A stretch of 8,261 nucleotides of DNA from an uncultured Alphaproteobacteria bacterium (GTDB lineage: Bacteria > Pseudomonadota > Alphaproteobacteria > Caulobacterales > Caulobacteraceae), in the NCBI GenBank assembly GCA_903928755.1, contig CAIYSH010000474.1, positions 1-8,261 on the forward strand. The letters are read 5' to 3'. The position numbers and the translations under genes were made by a program. Shown in pieces: positions 1 to 5,409 of the stretch (its first letter is position 1; each line of letters opens with the position of its first letter). The notes under the pieces were generated by a model. That model did not search any database. It saw nothing but the letters and a program-made list of their open reading frames with translations, and was not told the DNA's origin.

Positions 1-313
1 AGACCCCTGTCGTTGACAGATAGCCAATCCAATCGGGAAAGGCCCCGGTCCGGGCGAGGCCAGGGACAATGGCTTGCAGGGCCGGGCATCCTTCAGAGGT
101 CGGCGGCGCAGTGACCAGAATGGCCGTCGCCTTGGAAAGGGCTGTGTCCAGTGCTCCCTGGTCAGATGCCGCAATCGGTCGGACACCATCATCCAGCAGG
201 GCCTGGGCACGCGTTCGGTAGGATGCAGCAATGCTCCAGCCCAGGGGTTGAAGACGCCGCGCCAGGGCCCGGGCTGAAAATCCGTAGCCGAAAATGAACA
301 GGTTTCCGGACAT
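1..313 (-). CDS. YeeZ-like NAD(P)-binding epimerase/dehydratase family protein, N-terminal part (gene runs off the left edge)
   Basis: The 104 visible codons start MSGNLFIFGYGFSARALARR. A short beta strand is followed by the dinucleotide-binding loop G-Y-G-F-S-A at residues 9-14, a helix, and at about residues 99-104 the stretch L-S-T-T-G-V. In extended short-chain dehydrogenases of the YeeZ/SDR type a Y-x-S-[ST]-T-x-V-Y stretch of this kind ends the strand that carries the catalytic Ser/Thr. The fold is therefore a Rossmann NAD(P)-binding domain; the substrate cannot be read from it. The catalytic Tyr-x-x-x-Lys and the C-terminal half lie outside the window. The start is the ATG at 313-311, 10 bases after the galU stop, with a purine-rich GGACAGGG directly in front of it, so it is probably translated from a galU transcript. 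A sugar-nucleotide epimerase would suit the neighbours, but YeeZ-type proteins often have no assigned substrate. The family call is fairly safe and the function is unknown. Confidence 0.72.
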   Translation of the reverse strand, partial: MSGNLFIFGYGFSARALARRLQPLGWSIAASYRTRAQALLDDGVRPIAASDQGALDTALSKATAILVTAPPTSEGCPALQAIVPGLARTGAFPDWIGYLSTTGV

Positions 314-323
314 CCCTGTCCGC

Positions 324-1193
324 CTAGAGCAGGTCCCTGATCGCTGCCCGGGCTGCGTCAGCCAGATCAGGACGGGCCAGGGCGAAGGCGACATTGGCCC
401 GCAACAGACCGATCTTGTCGCCGCAGTCATAGGTGATGCCGTCATATTCCAGGGCGTGGAAGGTCTGGGCCTTCATCAGCTCGACCATGGAATCGGTCAG
501 CTGGATTTCGCCGCCCGCGCCCTTGCCCTGCCGTGCCAGAAGGGCAAAGATTTCCGGCTGCAGGACATAGCGGCCCGAGATCAGCAGGTTCGAGGGTTCG
601 GTGCCCAGGGGCGGCTTCTCAACCATGCCGGTCATGCGGTTCAGACGACCCTCGCGACCGTCAAGGGCGACAATACCATACTTGTGGGTCTCGCCGGCCG
701 GTGCCGGCTCCACAGCGATGATGTTGCCGCCAACCTTTTCATGGGCCTGAACCACCTGGGCCATGGCCGAAGTTTTCGCCATCATCAGCATATCGGGCAG
801 GATGACGGCAAAGGGCTCATCGCCAATGATGTCCCGGGCGCACCAGACGGCGTGGCCAAGGCCCAGGGGGGCCATCTGGCGCACAAAGCTCATCTCGCCG
901 GGCTTTGGCAGGTCGCGGACGACATCTGCAAGAATGTCGGTCTTCCCCTTGGCTGCCAGCTGGGCCTCCAGCTCGATGTGGTGGTCGAAATAGTCCTCGA
1001 TGGCACCCTTGCCGCGGCCGGTGACGAAGACGAAGTGTTCGATCCCGGCGGCCCGCGCCTCTTCCACCACATAGGACAGGATGGGCCGGTCAACGACGTT
1101 CAGCAGTTCCTTGGGTGTGGTCTTGCTGCCGGGCAGAACACGGGTTCCCAGGCCAGCTACCGGTACGACAGCTTTACGGACGCGTTTGGTCAT
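324..1193 (-). CDS. galU: UTP--glucose-1-phosphate uridylyltransferase (UDP-glucose pyrophosphorylase)
   Basis: Makes UDP-glucose and pyrophosphate from UTP and glucose-1-phosphate in the cytoplasm, feeding UDP-glucuronate, UDP-galactose and glucan synthesis. The 289-residue product has the full GalU signature: G-L-G-T-R-V-L-P-G-S-K at residues 14-24 followed by T-T-P-K-E-L-L, with the catalytic-site Lys28. It also has I-L-P-D at 131-134 (metal-site Asp134), V-E-K-P at 191-194, G-G-E-I-Q-L-T-D at 227-234 and Y-D-C-G-D-K-I-G at 255-262. The length is normal for bacterial GalU (about 290-300). The reading frame can be extended three codons to a GTG at 1202, but the ATG at 1193 is preferred because GGAG (1205-1202) sits 8 bases upstream of it and because GalU proteins usually begin just before the K-A-V-V/I-P-V-A-G strand. 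It lies downstream of glmS on the same strand across a 70-base spacer with a repeat, and just upstream of the epimerase-like gene. The substrate for Ugd, encoded further right, is its product. Confidence 0.97.
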   Translation of the reverse strand: MTKRVRKAVVPVAGLGTRVLPGSKTTPKELLNVVDRPILSYVVEEARAAGIEHFVFVTGRGKGAIEDYFDHHIELEAQLAAKGKTDILADVVRDLPKPGEMSFVRQMAPLGLGHAVWCARDIIGDEPFAVILPDMLMMAKTSAMAQVVQAHEKVGGNIIAVEPAPAGETHKYGIVALDGREGRLNRMTGMVEKPPLGTEPSNLLISGRYVLQPEIFALLARQGKGAGGEIQLTDSMVELMKAQTFHALEYDGITYDCGDKIGLLRANVAFALARPDLADAARAAIRDLL

Positions 1194-1201
1194 ATCCAGC
1201 A

Positions 1202-1205
1202 CTCC
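1202..1205 (-). promoter_or_regulatory. Ribosome binding site of galU
   Basis: GGAG on the minus strand lies 8 bases before the ATG at 1193. Its last G is also the first base of an in-frame GTG at 1202-1200, so initiation at the GTG would leave no Shine-Dalgarno sequence at a useful distance. This decides the start in favour of the ATG. Confidence 0.6.
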
Positions 1206-1220
1206 AGATGTGCGCTCCCA

Positions 1221-1255
1221 CTAGAGCAGGTTCCGGAAAGTGGAAACCGGTTTTC
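1221..1255. repeat. Intergenic palindromic repeat between glmS and galU
   Basis: On the plus strand the element runs from CTAGAGCAGG through the palindrome TTCCGGAA (1231-1238) and AAGTGG to the perfect 10-base palindrome AAACCGGTTT (1244-1253). Read on the minus strand, GGTTTCC and GGAACC can form a 6-pair stem with a one-base bulge around a 7-base loop. The composition (tandem CCGG-centred palindromes joined by a GTGG) resembles a repeat I recall as scattered between genes in alphaproteobacterial genomes, but only one full copy is present here, so dispersal cannot be shown from the window. It lies in the glmS-galU spacer in the transcribed direction of both genes. It could shape RNA processing or partial termination; there is no U-tract, so it is not a textbook terminator. 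Confidence 0.55.
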
Positions 1256-1263
1256 AGCGCGCC

Positions 1264-3081
1264 CTATTCAACGGTCACCGACTTGGCGAGGTTCCGCGGC
1301 TGGTCGACATCGGCACCCTTTTGCACAGCCACGTAATAGGCCAGCAGCTGGATGGGCGCGGCAAAGACCAGGGGCGCGACAATGTCATCACTGGTCGGGG
1401 CGATGATCACCTTGATACCGGGAGGTGCGTGTTTGGCACCCTCATCGTCAGTGAACAGGATGATCGGGCCGCCCCGGGCCATAACTTCGCTCATGTTCGA
1501 CATGGTCTTCTCGAACAGGTGGTCTGAGGGGGCGATGACGATGACCGGTGTCGCCTCGTCGATCAGGGCGATAGGGCCATGCTTCAGCTCGCCGGCGGCA
1601 TAGCCCTCGGCGTGGATATAGCTGATTTCCTTGAGTTTGAGGGCACCTTCCAGGGCCAGGGCCGACATGGCACCGCGACCGAAATAGAGCACGTCCCGGG
1701 CCTTGGCCAGGTCCGGAGCCAGGGCCTTGATGGCGTCTTCCACCTGGATTGACTGGGCGATCAGGCGCGAGGCCTCCAGCAATACGGCGGTCAGACGGGC
1801 TTCCTCGGTGGCGTCGACATGGCCGCGGGCCGCAGCCGCGGCAACCGCCAGGGCCGAAAGGGCGGCGACCTGGCTGGTGAAGGCCTTGGTCGAAGCGACA
1901 CCGATTTCAGGACCGGCATGGGTCGGGAAGATGACGTCTGCCTCCCGGGCCATGGTGCTTTCATGGACATTGACGACTGCCGCAGTGGTCAGGCCCTGGG
2001 CCTTGCACCAGCGCAGGCCCGCCAGGGTATCGGCCGTTTCACCAGACTGTGAAATGACAATGGCCAGGGTGCCCGGGATCACCGGAGGTTCCCGGTAGCG
2101 GAATTCAGAGGCCACATCGATGTCTACCGGCAGCCGGGCCAGGGACTCAAACAGGTAGCGGCTGATCAGCCCGGCATAATAGGCCGTGCCGCAGGCGATG
2201 ATCTGGATTCGCGTGACCTTGCTGAAATCCACGCCACCAGGTGCCGTGGCCTTGCCACTGACGGGATCGAGATAGGCGGACAGGGTGTGCTGGCAGGCGT
2301 CGGGCTGGTCATGGATTTCCTTCTCCATGAAATGCCGGTAATTGCCCTTCTCCACCAGGGCCGCCGAAGCCGAGACGATTTTCAGTGGGCGTTCGACGGG
2401 TTTTCCATCCTTGTCGAAAATCTGCGCCGAACTGTGGTCGATGGCGACGTAATCGCCCTCGTCCAGATAGGCGATCCGGTTGGTAAAGGGGCCGACCGCC
2501 AGGGCGTCCGAGCCCAGGAACATCTCGCCCTGGCCATAGCCGACCACCAGGGGGCTGCCCCGGCGAGCCCCAAGGATCATATCGGTCTGGCCTTCGATCA
2601 GCACGGCAATGGCGAAGGCACCGGTCAGTTGGTCGAGGGTGGCCTTGAGGGCGACCAGGGGCGCGCACCCGGCGGCCAGTTCGGCGTCCAGAAGCTGGGC
2701 GATGACTTCGGTGTCGGTTTCGCTTTCGAAGACCCGGCCGGATGACTGCAGCTTGCGCTTGAGTTCGGCGAAGTTCTCGATGATGCCGTTGTGGACCAGG
2801 GTCACCCGACCGGCCGACTGGGGGTGGGCGTTGACCTCGTTCGGCGCGCCATGGGTGGCCCAGCGGGTATGACCGATTCCGACCGTCGCAGTGAGGGGTG
2901 AGTCCGTCAGCACGGCCTGCAGGGCCGCGATCTTGCCCTTGGCTCGGCGGCGCTGGACCCTGCCGTCAACCACGCCTGCAATGCCAGCGGAGTCATACCC
3001 CCGGTATTCCAGCCGTTTCAGGCTTTCCAGCAGGCGGTCCTGGACAGGAGCCGTCCCGACAATGCCGATGATACCGCACAT
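1264..3081 (-). CDS. glmS: Glutamine--fructose-6-phosphate aminotransferase (isomerizing)
   Basis: Converts fructose-6-phosphate and glutamine to glucosamine-6-phosphate and glutamate, the committed step toward UDP-GlcNAc. The 605-residue product (E. coli enzyme about 609) begins M-C-G-I-I-G-I-V-G, so Cys2 becomes the N-terminal nucleophile after Met removal. The glutaminase domain shows H-T-R-W-A-T-H-G at 71-78, N-G at 98-99 and S-E-T-D-T-E at 120-125. Two SIS sugar-isomerase domains follow: A-C-G-T-A at 296-300 and S-Q-S-G-E-T at 344-349, then F-G-R-G at 467-470, K-L-K-E-I-S-Y-I-H-A-E at 482-492 (Glu485) and K-H-G-P at 500-503 (His501). The tail P-R-N-L-A-K-S-V-T-V-E carries Lys600, the counterpart of the catalytic lysine of the isomerase site. 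The frame continues 24 codons upstream to 3153, but the Cys-first rule and the AAGGA 9 bases before the ATG at 3081 fix this start. It is transcribed divergently from glmM, which uses its product. No glmS ribozyme-like leader is apparent in the short upstream region. Confidence 0.98.
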   Translation of the reverse strand: MCGIIGIVGTAPVQDRLLESLKRLEYRGYDSAGIAGVVDGRVQRRRAKGKIAALQAVLTDSPLTATVGIGHTRWATHGAPNEVNAHPQSAGRVTLVHNGIIENFAELKRKLQSSGRVFESETDTEVIAQLLDAELAAGCAPLVALKATLDQLTGAFAIAVLIEGQTDMILGARRGSPLVVGYGQGEMFLGSDALAVGPFTNRIAYLDEGDYVAIDHSSAQIFDKDGKPVERPLKIVSASAALVEKGNYRHFMEKEIHDQPDACQHTLSAYLDPVSGKATAPGGVDFSKVTRIQIIACGTAYYAGLISRYLFESLARLPVDIDVASEFRYREPPVIPGTLAIVISQSGETADTLAGLRWCKAQGLTTAAVVNVHESTMAREADVIFPTHAGPEIGVASTKAFTSQVAALSALAVAAAAARGHVDATEEARLTAVLLEASRLIAQSIQVEDAIKALAPDLAKARDVLYFGRGAMSALALEGALKLKEISYIHAEGYAAGELKHGPIALIDEATPVIVIAPSDHLFEKTMSNMSEVMARGGPIILFTDDEGAKHAPPGIKVIIAPTSDDIVAPLVFAAPIQLLAYYVAVQKGADVDQPRNLAKSVTVE

Positions 3082-3137
3082 GTTTCGCAGTCCTTTTGCG
3101 CTAGCTCGAAGCAGGGGTATGGTTAGAAGCTGCGCCG

Positions 3138-3165
3138 CGTTTAGCATTGGCAAACGCCGCGTCGA
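3138..3165 (-). promoter_or_regulatory. Candidate housekeeping promoter of glmS
   Basis: On the minus strand TCGACG (3165-3160, one mismatch to TTGACG) is followed after 14 bases by GCTAAACG (3145-3138, six of eight matches to GCTANAWC, the Caulobacter sigma-73 -10 element). The predicted start near 3131 gives a leader of about 50 bases. The match is moderate and the element overlaps the opposing glmM promoter. The call assumes a Caulobacter-like sigma factor. Confidence 0.33.
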
Positions 3166-3172
3166 CTAAATC
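3147..3172 (+). promoter_or_regulatory. Candidate housekeeping promoter of glmM
   Basis: On the plus strand TTGGCA (3147-3152) is followed after 12 bases by ACTAAATC (3165-3172). These fit the Caulobacter sigma-73 consensus TTGACGS-N10-14-GCTANAWC well, with seven of eight positions in the -10 element. Transcription would begin near 3179, about 50 bases before the glmM ATG. The -10 is flanked by AAACGC and GCGTTT. Confidence 0.45.
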
Positions 3173-3229
3173 TGCGTTTCGGATCGTTTCGACCCGTGGC
3201 GGCAATAAGGCGGAGTTACCCAAGGTCCC

Positions 3230-4582
3230 ATGAGCAATCGCGCGTATTTCGGCACGGACGGCATTCGCGGCCAAGCCAATACCCACCCCATGACCGCTGA
3301 AGTCGCCCTGCGGGTGGGACTGGCGGCCGGCAAGCTGTTCATGTCCCAGGATGACCGCAGACACATGGTCGTCATCGGCAAGGACACCCGCCTGTCCGGC
3401 TATATGGTCGAGCCTGCCCTGGTTGCCGGTTTCGCCAGCGTCGGAATGGATGTGCGCCTGCTGGGGCCCATGCCGACCCCTGGTGTGGCCATGATGACCC
3501 GGTCCCTTCGTGCTGATCTGGGCGTCATGATCTCGGCGTCGCACAACACCTATACCGATAACGGCATCAAGCTGTTTGGTCCCAGCGGTTACAAACTGTC
3601 CGATGAGCGGGAACTGGAAATCGAGGCCCTGATGGGGCAGAGCCTGCAGGAAGGCCTCGCAAAGCCCACCGATCTCGGGCGGGTCTCCCGGGTGGAAGAC
3701 AGCCAGGCCCGATATGTGGAAATTGCCAAGGCGACCTTTCCCCGCGGCCTGAGCCTGTCGGGACTTCGGGTTGTGATCGATTGTGCCAATGGCGCGGCCT
3801 ACAAGGTCGCTCCCGTCGTGCTCTATGAGCTGGGTGCCGAGGTCATACCCGTTGGGGTTTCGCCCAATGGCATGAATATCAACGAGGAATGTGGCTCCAC
3901 CCATCCCGATGCCATGATCCGGGCGGTCAAGGAGTATCGGGCTGACATCGGCATTGCCCTGGACGGTGATGCCGACCGGCTGGTGATCTGCGATGAGCGG
4001 GGCCAGGTCGTCGATGGCGACCAGATCATGGCCCTGATCGCGGGCCACTGGGCCACAAGGGACCGCCTGCACGGCGGCGGCATCGTCGCTACGGTCTACT
4101 CAAATCTCGGCCTTGAGCGGTTCATGACCTCACGGGGGCTGACCCTGGAACGCACCGCGGTCGGCGACCGCTCGGTCATGAAGCGTATGCGCGAAGGCGG
4201 CTTCAATGTCGGTGGCGAGCAGTCGGGCCACATCATCCTGTCGGATTTCTCGACGACAGGGGATGGCCTGCTGGCCGCCCTGCAGGTTCTGACCGTGCTC
4301 AAGGAAGGCGACAAGCCCATGAGCGCCCTTGCCCGCCAGTTTGAGCCTGTGCCGCAAAGGATGGAAAATATCCGGTTCTCTGCCGGCAAGCCGCTTGAAA
4401 CGGCGTCGGTAAAGGCCGCCATTGCTGCAGCCCAGGAAAAGCTGGGAACCTCGGGCCGGCTGGTCGTTCGCGCCTCGGGCACCGAACCCCTGATCCGGGT
4501 CATGGTCGAGGCCGATGACGAAAAGCTGGTCTCGTCCGTCGTCAAGGAAATCTCGGGAGCCGTAAAAAAGGCTGCAGCCTAG
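3230..4582 (+). CDS. glmM: Phosphoglucosamine mutase
   Basis: Interconverts glucosamine-6-phosphate and glucosamine-1-phosphate, the second step toward UDP-GlcNAc. The 450-residue product has the four alpha-D-phosphohexomutase domains. The start M-S-N-R-A-Y-F-G-T-D-G-I-R-G is nearly the same as the E. coli GlmM N-terminus, which fixes the ATG; AAGG lies only 4 bases upstream of it. The active-site loop I-S-A-S-H-N at 101-106 carries the phosphoserine (Ser104, matching E. coli Ser102). The metal loop D-G-D-A-D-R is at 245-250, the sugar-binding loop G-G-E-Q-S-G-H at 328-334 (the Glu-x-Ser form used by phosphoglucosamine mutases), and the phosphate-binding loop R-A-S-G-T-E-P at 414-420. All key residues are present. 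It is transcribed away from glmS from a shared control region and followed 6 bases later by an acetyltransferase gene. The gene before it is glmS rather than the ftsH-folP arrangement familiar from many proteobacteria. Confidence 0.98.
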   Translation: MSNRAYFGTDGIRGQANTHPMTAEVALRVGLAAGKLFMSQDDRRHMVVIGKDTRLSGYMVEPALVAGFASVGMDVRLLGPMPTPGVAMMTRSLRADLGVMISASHNTYTDNGIKLFGPSGYKLSDERELEIEALMGQSLQEGLAKPTDLGRVSRVEDSQARYVEIAKATFPRGLSLSGLRVVIDCANGAAYKVAPVVLYELGAEVIPVGVSPNGMNINEECGSTHPDAMIRAVKEYRADIGIALDGDADRLVICDERGQVVDGDQIMALIAGHWATRDRLHGGGIVATVYSNLGLERFMTSRGLTLERTAVGDRSVMKRMREGGFNVGGEQSGHIILSDFSTTGDGLLAALQVLTVLKEGDKPMSALARQFEPVPQRMENIRFSAGKPLETASVKAAIAAAQEKLGTSGRLVVRASGTEPLIRVMVEADDEKLVSSVVKEISGAVKKAAA

Positions 4583-4588
4583 CCAGAC

Positions 4589-5152
4589 ATGGAGATTGTC
4601 ACCTTCGAAAGTCTCGATGCAGGCCAACTGGCTGGGGCCGCCATCATATTGCGCACGGCTCTCGATGGTCCCTCATACAAGGGCGAGGGTGAAGCGGAGG
4701 CACAGGTTTCCACCTTCCTGCAGCGTAAGGAACGGTTTGCCCTGGCTGCACTTGAGGGTGGCCGCATACTGGGATGGATCGGCGCGGTTCGCGGCTATTC
4801 GCATGCCCTGGAGCTTCACCCGCTTGTCGTGGATCCGGTCAATCAGAGACTGGGTATCGGCCGGGCTCTGGTGAGTGCTCTGGAGACTCACGCCGTCGCA
4901 GAAGGGTTTCTGACCCTCCACCTGGGCACCGACGATTGGGTCGGAGGAACAAGCCTGGGCGGCGTCGCCCTTTTTCCCGCCGTTCTGCAAAAGCTCCAGC
5001 AGGTCAGGCCGCTAGGCAGGGGGCACGCCTATTTCTTCTATCTCAAGCTGGGCTTCGAGCCCGTCGGCCTCCTGCCTGATGCCAATGGCCCCGGCCTGCC
5101 GGACATCCTGATGGCCAAGGCACTGCCGCGGGTCCTACCCACAAACTCGTGA
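4589..5152 (+). CDS. GNAT-family N-acetyltransferase
   Basis: A 187-residue single-domain GNAT protein expected to move an acetyl group from acetyl-CoA to an amine. The acetyl-CoA-binding motif A is Q-R-L-G-I-G-R-A-L-V at residues 86-95 (Q/R-x-x-G-x-G/A), preceded by the strand L-E-L-H-P-L-V-V-D-P. Motif B appears as Y-F-F-Y-L-K-L-G-F-E-P-V-G at 148-160. A loop L-G-T-D-D-W-V-G-G-T-S-L-G-G at 112-125 and the tail D-A-N-G-P-G-L-P-D-I-L-M-A-K at 164-177 recall GNAT proteins that are sometimes annotated as aminoglycoside 6'-acetyltransferase-like. That resemblance is from memory, and resistance should not be inferred from it. The ATG lies 6 bases after the glmM stop with no clear Shine-Dalgarno sequence, so translation is probably coupled to glmM. 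The position suggests, without proving, an amino-sugar substrate. Family call strong, substrate unknown. Confidence 0.85.
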   Translation: MEIVTFESLDAGQLAGAAIILRTALDGPSYKGEGEAEAQVSTFLQRKERFALAALEGGRILGWIGAVRGYSHALELHPLVVDPVNQRLGIGRALVSALETHAVAEGFLTLHLGTDDWVGGTSLGGVALFPAVLQKLQQVRPLGRGHAYFFYLKLGFEPVGLLPDANGPGLPDILMAKALPRVLPTNS

Positions 5153-5245
5153 GACGCCTCGCGCACGAGATATCTTTCCAAACCGTAACATTCGTGTCAG
5201 CCTGACCACATCGACCCGCTCGACCGGGCCGAAACGATAAAAGTC

Positions 5246-5251
5246 GGGAGG
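5246..5251 (+). promoter_or_regulatory. Strong ribosome binding site of the 50-residue membrane protein gene
   Basis: GGGAGG ends 5 bases before the ATG at 5257. It is the best Shine-Dalgarno match in front of any gene in the window and is the main reason to accept the short reading frame that follows. Confidence 0.7.
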
Positions 5252-5256
5252 TTGAT

Positions 5257-5409
5257 ATGACTCATGAATTGGCAAATGCGCGTGCCGTACAGCGCAAGGG
5301 CGCAAGCTCGATCGCCTGCCTGGCCTTTGTGGGCTTGATGGCGACGGCCTTCTGGGCAGGCGCACTCTGGATCGGAAATATCCTGATGCAGCTTTTCGTT
5401 GCCGGTTAG
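5257..5409 (+). CDS. Small single-pass membrane protein, 50 residues, unknown function
   Basis: I do not recognise this gene. The product starts with a polar, basic stretch of about 17 residues (M-T-H-E-L-A-N-A-R-A-V-Q-R-K-G-A-S). An uninterrupted hydrophobic segment from about residue 18 to 48 follows (S-I-A-C-L-A-F-V-G-L-M-A-T-A-F-W-A-G-A-L-W-I-G and on), ending F-V-A-G. Arg and Lys before the hydrophobic run predict an N-in/C-out inner-membrane orientation; an uncleaved anchor is more likely than a signal peptide because almost nothing follows it. Evidence that it is real: GGGAGG 5 bases upstream, a clean ATG-to-TAG frame, and a protein-like composition with a recognisable membrane segment. 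It lies about 100 bases beyond the GNAT gene, and its last four bases overlap the stop of the convergent ugd gene. It may be read from the glmM transcript or from its own promoter, but no convincing promoter was found in 5153-5256. Confidence 0.68.
   Translation: MTHELANARAVQRKGASSIACLAFVGLMATAFWAGALWIGNILMQLFVAG

Larger units (their letters stand above)
3137..3179. promoter_or_regulatory. GCGTTT/AAACGC inverted-repeat cluster in the glmS-glmM control region (possible operator)
   Basis: GCGTTT at 3137-3142 and AAACGC at 3152-3157 are inverted repeats 9 bases apart. The inner bases GC (3144-3145) and GC (3150-3151) can extend the pairing to an 8-pair hairpin with one bulged A and an ATTG loop. 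A third half-site, GCGTTT at 3174-3179, forms a second inverted pair with the middle one around the glmM -10 element. The cluster covers the candidate promoter elements of both genes, as expected of an operator serving a divergent pair. No regulator gene is in the window, and the bound protein, if any, is unknown. Confidence 0.35.

Noticed and set aside
294..1406. A 370-codon plus-strand open frame across galU
   Set aside because: It is antisense to galU and runs into the glmS 3' end. Its translation is His/Gln/Gly-rich with no recognisable motif, as expected of a GC-rich shadow frame, and galU has every family motif.
1264..3081. Frequent CCAGGGCC/GGCCAGG words on the plus strand, looking like a dispersed motif
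   Set aside because: They lie within minus-strand genes and are explained by common Ala-Leu-Ala codon runs (GCC CTG GCC) in a GC-rich genome.
3082..3153. An in-frame 24-codon N-terminal extension of glmS
   Set aside because: GlmS needs Cys directly after the initiator Met as its nucleophile, and AAGGA is placed for the ATG at 3081. The extension also overlaps the candidate promoter elements.
3082..3229. A glmS ribozyme or other riboswitch upstream of glmS
   Set aside because: The predicted leader is only about 50 bases, too short for the glmS ribozyme, and no core pseudoknot-like pairing was seen. That ribozyme is known mainly from Gram-positive bacteria.
3101..4072. A 323-codon minus-strand open frame over glmM and the divergent spacer
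   Set aside because: It is antisense to the well-supported glmM, has no family motif, and crosses the promoter region. It is a composition-driven shadow.
4589..5152. Calling the GNAT protein an aminoglycoside resistance enzyme
   Set aside because: Only general GNAT motifs and a remembered resemblance support this. The chromosomal housekeeping context and lack of any mobile element argue against a resistance cassette.
5153..5256. A terminator after the GNAT gene (CCCG/CGGG around 5215-5228)
   Set aside because: The stem is only four pairs with a six-base loop and has no U-tract, too weak to call.
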